Assembly: GCA_030433125.1 (NCBI GenBank)
Contig: JAUIKZ010000030.1
Coordinates: 1-13,005, forward strand
Source of the DNA: Alphaproteobacteria bacterium
GTDB lineage: Bacteria; Pseudomonadota; Alphaproteobacteria; UBA6184
Length of the DNA stretch: 13,005 nt
Direction of reading: 5' to 3'
Part shown: positions 7,063 through 13,005 of the stretch, piece after piece
Layout: each line of letters starts with the position of its first letter
How positions within the stretch are numbered: the first letter of the stretch is position 1
The notes under the pieces: model-generated
What the model saw: only the letters and a program-made list of their open reading frames with translations
What the model was told of the DNA's origin: nothing
Database searches by the model: none
Position numbers and translations under genes: made by a program

Positions 7063-7528
7063 AGATCCTTCACTTTGGGTGGCCGTGGCCTTTATCGTAT
7101 TTTTTGTGTCTTTGGGCAAAACCATATTCCTATCAATCAAAGGCATGCTTGATGATTACATTAATGGCATTAAGCACAAGCATGAAGACATTGTAACAGT
7201 TCTCACCGATGCCATGGCTAAACTACAAGCGGCTCAATTGAAGCTTGAAGAAGCCGAAGCGGAGGTAGAAAACATAGCTGCCAAAGCTCAGCAACGGAAG
7301 CAGGCTTTGCAGAAAATGCTGCAAGAAGAAAAAGAAAAATCACAATCACGCTTTAATGAAAAATTACAACGTCGCAAACATGAAATTTCACGAACATTTT
7401 ATAGGAAGTTTACGCGGGATGTTCTTGATATAAGTTTTGAGCGCTTGAAGGATGTATTGGAGCACACCGATGCCATGAAGCATCAGGAGTATATCCACAA
7501 TTTGATAACGAATTTAGATAACAAATAG
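7055..7528 (+). CDS. atpF: F0F1 ATP synthase subunit b (peripheral stalk)
   Basis: Second stator subunit, partner of b'. From ATG 7055 it has 157 residues: a short N-tail, a single membrane helix (LWVAVAFIVFFVSLG, about 6-20) and a long amphipathic coiled coil rich in Ala, Lys, Glu and Gln (about 45-130, KLEEAEAEVENIAAKAQQRK). The N-terminus LKDPSLWVAVAFIVF is characteristic of alphaproteobacterial b. It overlaps atpF2 by 8 nt, so the two stalk subunits are probably translationally coupled. An earlier in-frame ATG at 7028 is possible but has no ribosome site. Confidence 0.92.
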   Translation: MLKDPSLWVAVAFIVFFVSLGKTIFLSIKGMLDDYINGIKHKHEDIVTVLTDAMAKLQAAQLKLEEAEAEVENIAAKAQQRKQALQKMLQEEKEKSQSRFNEKLQRRKHEISRTFYRKFTRDVLDISFERLKDVLEHTDAMKHQEYIHNLITNLDNK

Positions 7529-7543
7529 ATGTAAGAGGCACGT

Positions 7544-8305
7544 ATGCAAAAGAAATGGTTTAGCTTATTATCCGTTTTACTATTAATGGGCTGTGGAAAT
7601 GAGTATGAAAAAGAAACAGCCGAAGAGGTGTATTTGCGCGCGAAATCGGCGTTTGATAATTACAACTATGATAAAGCGGCAGAGCTTTTCCGGAAAGTAG
7701 ATAAAGAGCACTTTGATTCGCAAAAGTGGGCACCGCGCGCTATGATTATGGAGGCTTATTCTCACTTTCTAAACTCTGGGGATCATCACAACTTTGATAC
7801 CTATGACCAGGCGGTTGCTGTGTTAGACGCGTTTATTGAAATCCATTCCAGGCACCCTTTGCTGGCCTATGCCATGTACTTAAAAGGTATGTGTTATTAC
7901 GTGAGGGTATTTGACGTACATCGTCATCAGGATCACACCTTGAGGGCGGTCGAATCTTTCCAAGCTTTAATCAATCGTTTCCCAAGTTCAAAATATGCGG
8001 TGGATGCCAAAAAGAAACTGAAATTTGCTCACGAGCACTTGGCTGCCAAGGAAGTGAATACGGGGATGAACTATTTCAAATTGGGTGAGTATCTTGCGGC
8101 GATTAACAGGTTGCAACCATTGCTTAAGAGCAGTGAAGCAAAAGCTTATCACGGCGATATCTTGGCGACACTCACAAAAATATATTACGAGTTGGGTCTT
8201 GATGATCTTGCAGACATTATGTTGAAAGACCTTAAAACAAAGTATCCGCAGCACGAGCAACTTGAAGATATTGAGGCGGGGATCGCAGCTATAAAAACGA
8301 AGTAA
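7544..8305 (+). CDS. bamD: Outer membrane protein assembly factor BamD (ComL)
   Basis: Essential lipoprotein of the BAM complex, which folds beta-barrel proteins into the outer membrane; BamD sits on the periplasmic face and binds BamA. The 253-residue product has a lipoprotein signal ending LLMGC (lipid Cys17), followed by TPR-like helical pairs. These include AKSAFDNYNYDKAAELFRKV (33-52), the family signature YYVRVFDVHRHQDHTLRAVESF (118-139), NRFPSSKYAVDA (144-155) and NYFKLGEYLAAINRL (176-190). The usual arginines/aspartates of the signature (IDDxxRDQ) are partly changed to FDVHRHQ. A ribosome site AAGAGG (7533-7538) precedes the ATG. It lies 15 nt after atpF and 1 nt before recN. The bamD-recN pairing is the common alphaproteobacterial order. 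Confidence 0.93.
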   Translation: MQKKWFSLLSVLLLMGCGNEYEKETAEEVYLRAKSAFDNYNYDKAAELFRKVDKEHFDSQKWAPRAMIMEAYSHFLNSGDHHNFDTYDQAVAVLDAFIEIHSRHPLLAYAMYLKGMCYYVRVFDVHRHQDHTLRAVESFQALINRFPSSKYAVDAKKKLKFAHEHLAAKEVNTGMNYFKLGEYLAAINRLQPLLKSSEAKAYHGDILATLTKIYYELGLDDLADIMLKDLKTKYPQHEQLEDIEAGIAAIKTK

Positions 8306-8306
8306 C

Positions 8307-9959
8307 ATGCTACAAAGCTTGCACATCAAAAACTTTGTGTTAATTAACGAGGTCTGCCTTAACGTTGAGGCAGGCCTTACTGTTTTTACGGGTGAAACGG
8401 GGGCGGGTAAATCTATCATCTTGAGCGCCCTTGGGCTGTGCCTGGGGCACAGAGCGCCTACTAACTGTGTGCGCGAGGGGGCCGATAGGGCTGTAATCAC
8501 CGGTGCATTTCTAGCCACCACGGCGATTAAATTGCTTCTTGAGGAAAATGAGATTGAGTCTGACGATGAGCTGCTAATCATCAGGCGCTCCATAAGCGCA
8601 TCTGGGGCCAATAAAGTATTCATAAATGACCAGCCCTGTAGCTTAGCTCTGCTAAAACAGCTGGCGCCCAATTTAATGGATATTCATAAACAGTTTGACC
8701 GCTTGCTTGATAGCGCCTCACATTTAACCGTTTTAGACGCCTATATGGGTCGGCCTGCTCTTATAGAAGAGGTGGCCTCGCATTACCAAAAATTAAGCGA
8801 AACGCATAAAAAGTTAGCGGGATTGCAACAGCAGCAAAGGGAGGCGGCGCATCATATAGAATTCACCTCCCACGCCGTGAAAGAGCTTGAGGAAGCCAAT
8901 GTTTATAGCGAAGAGGAAGATGAGCTGTTAGCCAAAAAACAACGGCTTAAAGCACATGAGAAAGTTGTGGGAGTGCTAAACACAATTCATCAAGCGCTGC
9001 AAACCACCGGTGGTGTTGATGAAAAATTGGCGAAGGCCACCAAGGCTATCATGCGCGTTACGCCGGAAGAAGCACCGGAGGTAGCCGCCCTAAGTGAGCC
9101 TCTAACGGCACTTCATGAGGAGTCGCTTGAGTTAGGTTCTAAGGTCTCAGATTTGCTCTATAATTATGAGCATGACAATCAAAGCCTAGAGGAAGTGGAT
9201 GAGCGTCTTCATTTTATCCGACAGTTAGCACGGAAATATAATGTGTTATGTTCAGAGCTACCCACCGCGCTGGAAGAGTTTTCGCATAGCTTACATAACA
9301 TTCAACATATTGATCACCTTCTAAAAGAAGCGGAAAAAGCGCAAAGTGAAGCTAAAGAGCAATATGGGAAGGCGGCACAGAAGCTTTCAGCAGCGCGTAA
9401 AGAGGCCGCCCACAGTTTAGAGGTGGGCGTGTTGAAAGAGCTGTCTCCACTAGGCCTGCCCCGCTGTAAGTTTAAAGTTAGCTTTACCGCCCTGCCCGAA
9501 ACGCAATGGGCCACAAAAGGGGTCGAGAACATAGAATTTGTGGTGGATACAAACGCCACCGGCCGTTACAACCCTTTACAGAAAGTGGCGTCTGGTGGTG
9601 AGATGGCCAGGCTCATGTTGGCGCTAAAGGTTGTGCTCGCCAGCAAAGGTGAGCTGCCTACCATGGTGTTTGATGAGGTGGACAGCGGCGTTGGTGGGCC
9701 CACAGCCGCGGCCGTTGGCGAGCGCTTGAAAAAGCTGTCAGAGACTGTGCAGGTGCTAGTTATCACGCACTCGCCACAAGTGGCCTCTTATGGGGACACC
9801 CATTTTAGAGTGCAGAAAAAAGCTAATGAAGCAGACGTTGTTCAATCAAATGTTGTTAAGCTTTCAGTAGAAGAGCGAACGGAAGAAGTGGCACGGATGC
9901 TGGCCGGCAAAGAGCTCACAAAAGAATCTATAGAGGCAGCCAAACGTTTGATGCACTAG
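8307..9959 (+). CDS. recN: DNA repair protein RecN
   Basis: SMC-like ATPase acting early in recombinational repair of double-strand breaks. The 550 residues are normal for the family. Walker A is GETGAGKS (29-36). Coiled-coil arms lie at about 150-220 and 330-375. The ABC signature is VASGGEMARLMLALK (427-441), Walker B is MVFDEVDSGVGG (453-464), and the switch histidine lies in THSPQVAS (487-494). The segment usually read as DIHGQHExQ is DIHKQFDR here (125-132), a local departure from the family pattern. It starts 1 nt after the bamD stop and is likely coupled to it. The product is cytosolic. A hairpin terminator follows at 9994-10037. No SOS-type operator is recognised in front of it, as expected for an internal operon gene. 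Confidence 0.96.
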   Translation: MLQSLHIKNFVLINEVCLNVEAGLTVFTGETGAGKSIILSALGLCLGHRAPTNCVREGADRAVITGAFLATTAIKLLLEENEIESDDELLIIRRSISASGANKVFINDQPCSLALLKQLAPNLMDIHKQFDRLLDSASHLTVLDAYMGRPALIEEVASHYQKLSETHKKLAGLQQQQREAAHHIEFTSHAVKELEEANVYSEEEDELLAKKQRLKAHEKVVGVLNTIHQALQTTGGVDEKLAKATKAIMRVTPEEAPEVAALSEPLTALHEESLELGSKVSDLLYNYEHDNQSLEEVDERLHFIRQLARKYNVLCSELPTALEEFSHSLHNIQHIDHLLKEAEKAQSEAKEQYGKAAQKLSAARKEAAHSLEVGVLKELSPLGLPRCKFKVSFTALPETQWATKGVENIEFVVDTNATGRYNPLQKVASGGEMARLMLALKVVLASKGELPTMVFDEVDSGVGGPTAAAVGERLKKLSETVQVLVITHSPQVASYGDTHFRVQKKANEADVVQSNVVKLSVEERTEEVARMLAGKELTKESIEAAKRLMH

Positions 9960-9993
9960 TTTAGGTGCACAACGCATTACTTTTTAGGACGCA

Positions 9994-10037
9994 AAAACGA
10001 AGAAAACCAGCGATGTATAGTCGCCGGTTTTCGTTTT
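9994..10037. terminator. Bidirectional hairpin terminator between recN and the convergent secreted-protein genes
   Basis: Arms 10002-10013 and 10021-10032 pair at 11 of 12 positions around a 7-nt loop (TGTATAG). The flanks are A-rich on the left (AAAAACG) and T-rich on the right (GTTTT). Read on the - strand, the hairpin is followed by TTCGTTTTT, so it can serve both convergent transcripts. Confidence 0.7.
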
Positions 10038-10060
10038 GAGTAAGATGTTTATAGAGCTAT

Positions 10061-10978
10061 TTAGCTAGCAGCCTCAGCACCGGGGGCAAAATTTGGTTGT
10101 AATGTCCACGGGTTTTTTTGTGAGGCGCCTGAGCCTTGACCCATCATTTGTTGCATCATTTGAGGGTTGTTTTGCATCATTTGCATCATCTGCATCATTT
10201 GCATCATCTGCATCATTTGTTGCATTTGAGCAGGATCCATTTTTTGCATCTGTGCCATTTGAGGATTATATGGCACCATTGCTTGAGATTCTTCTGCATT
10301 GTCCTCATCACCGTATTGACGGATCACATTAAGGTCGGGTTGTGGGGCAGCCGGTTGTGCTACAGGCGCCTTGAGCTGAGGGGCCACGGGTTGCGAAGTG
10401 TCAATACCACGAAGGTGTCGGGTTGACTCCTGAGCCTCTTCTTGTAGCTGTTGACCCAAATCCATGTTCATTTCTTCGGCAAACATATTCACCTTTTGAA
10501 GCAGTTGTTCGAAATAATTTCTTTTAATGATGTCCCCCCGACGTGTTTTATTCAGGGCTGCTAACGCTTTATCTTTGTAATCTTTAAGGTTTTTAAGTAA
10601 TATTTGAGAACGCTTGTATTGGTTTGATCTTGCATCACTTTCTCTTGTGTTTGCTGTGTCATAACCCTCAGGAACTTTGTGCCTATTGATAAAGTTTTTA
10701 ACTTGTGGGAGTGCTAAGAAACTGTCGAAATCATTAAAATCAACTTTTTTCAGCCAAGCGCCGACATAGTGTCCTAATTTTTCGATGGAACATCTAGTCC
10801 AACACTTAGCACCAGTGCTACCCAATCCACCTTTTTTTTGCCACGTATTATAGTGGTTTGAAACTTTTGCGCGCGTACAACTTAAATAACAACCTCCCCA
10901 GGGCGCTGGAAAGGCTTGAGCACTTGTTGTAAGAGCAACGGCTCCAAATGTTAATGCTGATAAAAATTTCATTTTCAT
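10061..10978 (-). CDS. Exported twin-CX3C protein with Met/Gln-rich repeat tail
   Basis: Unrecognised 305-residue protein. It has a Sec signal peptide with a likely AQA cut after residue 22, so it is periplasmic or secreted. Directly after the cut come four cysteines in a twin CX3C pattern (C30, C34, C59, C63; 24 residues between the pairs), a layout able to form a disulfide-clamped helical hairpin. A helical middle (about 65-190) follows, with the short match GDIIKRNYFEQLLQKV to its neighbour. The tail is a Pro/Gln/Ala-rich linker (195-215) and a Met/Gln block (about 236-279) with tandem MMQ. The start ATG 10978 has GGAG 7 nt upstream. It lies 27 nt downstream of its paralogue and is probably co-transcribed with it. 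It could be a structural, adhesive or metal-binding surface protein; no function is assigned. Confidence 0.85.
   Translation of the reverse strand: MKMKFLSALTFGAVALTTSAQAFPAPWGGCYLSCTRAKVSNHYNTWQKKGGLGSTGAKCWTRCSIEKLGHYVGAWLKKVDFNDFDSFLALPQVKNFINRHKVPEGYDTANTRESDARSNQYKRSQILLKNLKDYKDKALAALNKTRRGDIIKRNYFEQLLQKVNMFAEEMNMDLGQQLQEEAQESTRHLRGIDTSQPVAPQLKAPVAQPAAPQPDLNVIRQYGDEDNAEESQAMVPYNPQMAQMQKMDPAQMQQMMQMMQMMQMMQMMQNNPQMMQQMMGQGSGASQKNPWTLQPNFAPGAEAAS
10172..10216. repeat. Five tandem 9-bp repeats (YTGCATCAT) encoding Met-Met-Gln
   Basis: Five consecutive 9-bp units differing only at the first base (T or C), with two diverged units beyond the right end (TTGTTGCAT...). On the - strand they encode MMQ repeated in frame. 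Each gain or loss of a unit would keep the frame and change the tail by three residues, so length variation between strains is expected. Confidence 0.9.
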
Positions 10979-11005
10979 AATATTTCTCCGTTTTTATTGT
11001 TATTG

Positions 11006-11608
11006 TTAGTAGCCGTAACCTTGAGGAGCTTGATTGTAATTAGACCAATCTTGCTGAGGCGCTTGCCACTCCTGGCGGTACGACTGTTGGTTTTGCATGT
11101 CGCGCTGGATCCGTTGAACTTCAGCTGCGTATGCATTGTAATTCTGACGACTCAACTGCCACAAACCATTACCACTCAGTGCGTTTAAAGAATTTACCAC
11201 TTCCCAATTTTTGAGACGATATTGCGGATCTTGGCGACGATCTTGAACTTTTTGCAACACATGATTAAAGTAAGGCAATATTACTTTACCAATAAAGTTG
11301 GGGTCAGATTGAATGAGTCGGCTTAAATCATTACCAAAGGCACCTAAAAACTCACCCATTTGTTCTAGGCGGGCAGATTCCTTAAGCAAATCTTTAACGT
11401 ATCGGTCAATTTGGTTCGCGCGACATCCACGTAAACACGCTGAAATTTTGGCCCCGTTGCCATTTTGCAGAAAGTCACGCACATGGTTGTCTGCGTTCCG
11501 CCCGCTACAAGTAAACATACAGTTCACACCGCGAGCTTCAGTAATTTGTGTAGCCCCTCCCAAAACGGCGAGTAACGAAACGGCTCCGAACAGCTTTTTA
11601 GTAATCAT
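11006..11608 (-). CDS. Exported twin-CX3C protein, paralogue of the neighbouring gene
   Basis: Unrecognised 200-residue protein with a Sec-type signal (hydrophobic 6-19, likely cut near TEA, residue 25). Cysteines lie at 30, 34, 58 and 62, almost the same positions as in the downstream gene (30, 34, 59, 63). Shared landmarks are NH after the first pair (SNHY/DNHV), YV..LLK after the second pair, and GKVILPYFNHVLQKV (107-121) against GDIIKRNYFEQLLQKV. This supports tandem duplication followed by divergence. The C-terminus (about 170-200) is rich in Gln, Asn, Tyr and Trp (QAPQGYGY) and has no Met repeat. ATG 11608 has GGAG 8 nt upstream. It lies 51 nt after the helical-repeat gene. The role is unknown; it is exported by prediction. 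Confidence 0.87.
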   Translation of the reverse strand: MITKKLFGAVSLLAVLGGATQITEARGVNCMFTCSGRNADNHVRDFLQNGNGAKISACLRGCRANQIDRYVKDLLKESARLEQMGEFLGAFGNDLSRLIQSDPNFIGKVILPYFNHVLQKVQDRRQDPQYRLKNWEVVNSLNALSGNGLWQLSRQNYNAYAAEVQRIQRDMQNQQSYRQEWQAPQQDWSNYNQAPQGYGY

Positions 11609-11659
11609 AGTTTTATCTCCAATTTGGTAGTAGATTAGCCAAACAAAGTAAAAGAAACG

Positions 11660-12916
11660 TTAATGCGCAGCGTGTTCTTGTAATTTTTTCAAATTGTTTT
11701 TGAAGGTGTCTACGTTTTTAAGGATGGAAGACACGTCTTTCGAAAGAGCATTTCCAATGTCGGCCTCGTTTTGAATTAACTTGAAGAAGCCCTCGAGATG
11801 ATCAGGAAGAGGGTGTTTTCTAGCTAGCTGCTTCAATGCATACTGATCTTTAATAATGTAAAGCACCCACCCAAGCTCCATTAAGTACTTGTGCTTTTGT
11901 GCTTCGGATTTAGCTTTAGGTAGCAGTTTTTCAAGCGCAGCTCTGGCCTCTTGCCAATTTTCTTCGCGGAAGGCTATTTTGCGCAAAATGTTTAGAGCCA
12001 TGAAATTGTTAAGGTAGCGACGCGCTATTGATTTTGCCTCCTCATAATTGGCTTGTTTGTAGTGAACCTTAGCTTCTAGCACCCTCAGCAATTTATCGTG
12101 GTCAACCTTATCTAAGGTTTTTTGGAGGCCCTTAATTTTTTCTAAGGCTTTTTCAAAATCTTGGGTTGCTATAATGCAAAAAACATACTCCACCATAAAT
12201 GGAAGAAGTTCTTCTTTGAGTATTTCTTCTGGGTAAAACTTCAAAAAGCGCTCTACGATCCGCACCATATCTTTGGCACGGCCAATGTGCCTAAAAACAG
12301 CCGTAAACTTCGTGAGAAAAGGCATAAGCTCTTGGTGAGGCGGAAGGAACTCTACTAAAGAATCTAATAATGTAAACACTTCTTTAAGGGGCAAAGCGAG
12401 GGTGTTGTTGGTTGTAAGCTCAATAACCGCATACAGCACACGTTGCAATTTAGGGATCATCTCTATGAAAACATGGGGGAACTCTGAGCGCGCTTCTAAT
12501 GCATATTTTAAAAACTTACTATAATTTTTGTGTTTAAAAGATTGATCCGCCATAAATTTAAGGGCATCTTGCTTGTAAAATGTTCCTCGCCAGTTATTTG
12601 CAAACGTTTTCATGTAAAGGTACAAGTCCTTTAAAAAGTTATCGCCTAACATGGGGTCTTCAGAAAGCAGCAATATAGCGCGCATTGTTTTTTCTGAATG
12701 ATCATCCGCTCGTATTTTGGCAGCTTCAAAAAGTTCAATAACAGGGTCTTTTGCAGATAGCTCTTCTGTGGCGAGTAGTTGCTTCGCATATTTAAATTGA
12801 TCTCTTCTTTGCTGCGGGCTCAGCGCTTCATTCATGGTTTTGGAATCTATAAAGTTCTGAGTGTGGTATAATTTTTCCTTCAGATGCTCTCGCAAAAAAG
12901 AGTGTTGCTGCAACAT
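11660..12916 (-). CDS. TPR-like helical-repeat protein, unrecognised; start uncertain
   Basis: At least 418 residues, almost wholly alpha-helical, with TPR-like pairs such as FEKALEKIKGLQKTLDKV, HYKQANYEEAKSIARRYL and ENWQEARAALEKLLPKA (about 255-345). It ends in a short coiled-coil-like segment (ILKNVDTFKNNLKKLQ). No signal peptide or membrane helix is seen from ATG 12916, so the product is probably cytosolic or a peripheral scaffold. The start is unsettled. GAAAG before 12916 is only a weak ribosome site, and the frame remains open without a stop from 12916 to the window edge, so the gene may begin outside the window. Against that, a terminator-like hairpin (12935-12961) would then lie inside the coding region. 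It is the first gene of a leftward set with the two twin-CX3C genes. A partnership with them is suggested only by position. Confidence 0.75.
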   Translation of the reverse strand: MLQQHSFLREHLKEKLYHTQNFIDSKTMNEALSPQQRRDQFKYAKQLLATEELSAKDPVIELFEAAKIRADDHSEKTMRAILLLSEDPMLGDNFLKDLYLYMKTFANNWRGTFYKQDALKFMADQSFKHKNYSKFLKYALEARSEFPHVFIEMIPKLQRVLYAVIELTTNNTLALPLKEVFTLLDSLVEFLPPHQELMPFLTKFTAVFRHIGRAKDMVRIVERFLKFYPEEILKEELLPFMVEYVFCIIATQDFEKALEKIKGLQKTLDKVDHDKLLRVLEAKVHYKQANYEEAKSIARRYLNNFMALNILRKIAFREENWQEARAALEKLLPKAKSEAQKHKYLMELGWVLYIIKDQYALKQLARKHPLPDHLEGFFKLIQNEADIGNALSKDVSSILKNVDTFKNNLKKLQEHAAH

Positions 12917-12934
12917 GCTTTCTATGTTTCGGAT

Positions 12935-12961
12935 ATGGCCACTCGTGAGGCCATTTTTTTT
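12935..12961 (+). terminator. Terminator-like hairpin facing right
   Basis: ATGGCC (12935-12940) pairs perfectly with GGCCAT (12949-12954) around an 8-nt loop. An eight-T run starts at 12954, the classic intrinsic-terminator form on the + strand. No + strand gene precedes it within 2.9 kb, so what it would terminate is unclear. It lies just upstream of the possible start of the leftward TPR-like gene. Confidence 0.5.
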
Positions 12962-13005
12962 GCTGATGGGCCTCTGGAGCCCAAAGTCTATGGTGTGGTT
13001 TAGTC

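Noticed and set aside
7988..8671. 227-codon open frame on the - strand
   Set aside because: It overlaps the well-supported bamD and recN genes on the other strand and has no family resemblance.
10172..10216. CRISPR-like array
   Set aside because: The units are 9 bp and directly adjacent with no spacers, and they encode an in-frame MMQ peptide repeat.
12915..13005. Possible start of a rightward gene (MLSMFRIWPLVRPFFLLMG...) running off the window
   Set aside because: Open frame with a hydrophobic N-terminus, but only 30 codons are visible, there is no ribosome site, and a terminator-like hairpin lies inside it. It cannot be told from chance.

Overview
This looks like a chromosomal piece of an alphaproteobacterium. 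The F0 ATP-synthase genes (a, c, b', b) form a block without F1 genes, with a separate b' subunit, and bamD sits directly upstream of recN. Both arrangements are typical of Alphaproteobacteria. The moderately AT-rich sequence, the PhaB-type reductase, and several large unrecognised repeat or low-complexity proteins would fit an intracellular (Holosporales-like) lineage. That placement is inference only; no rRNA or other taxonomic marker is present.

Layout, left to right. (1) 1-3091 (+): a large unrecognised protein whose true start lies outside the window. It carries two diverged copies of a ~230-residue module. Each copy ends in an LSxDE-type segment, and the first of these strongly resembles the N-terminal CheY-binding peptide of FliM. 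The frame ends just after a run of eight G. One base fewer would fuse it to the next frame, which has a basic cluster, a long S/T/P-rich linker and a Sel1-like end. (2) 3099-5401 (-): a PhaB-type acetoacetyl-CoA reductase, then, overlapping it by 10 nt, a secretin lipoprotein. (3) 5402-5567: the divergent control region. (4) 5568-9959 (+): atpB-atpE-atpF2-atpF-bamD-recN, tightly packed and probably co-transcribed, ending at a hairpin terminator. (5) 10061-12916 (-): a helical-repeat (TPR-like) gene followed by two exported paralogues. Each paralogue has a twin CX3C motif at almost identical positions, and one carries a tandem Met-Met-Gln repeat. A strong terminator-like hairpin pointing rightward lies at the right edge.

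The housekeeping part covers the membrane sector of ATP synthase, outer-membrane protein assembly (BamD) and double-strand-break repair (RecN). The accessory part is more interesting: a possible homopolymer ON/OFF switch joining two halves of a modular protein, a secretin without its usual partners, and a pair of small secreted cysteine-hairpin proteins of unknown role. There is no gene-free stretch over 300 bases. No tRNA, rRNA, CRISPR array or insertion sequence was seen.
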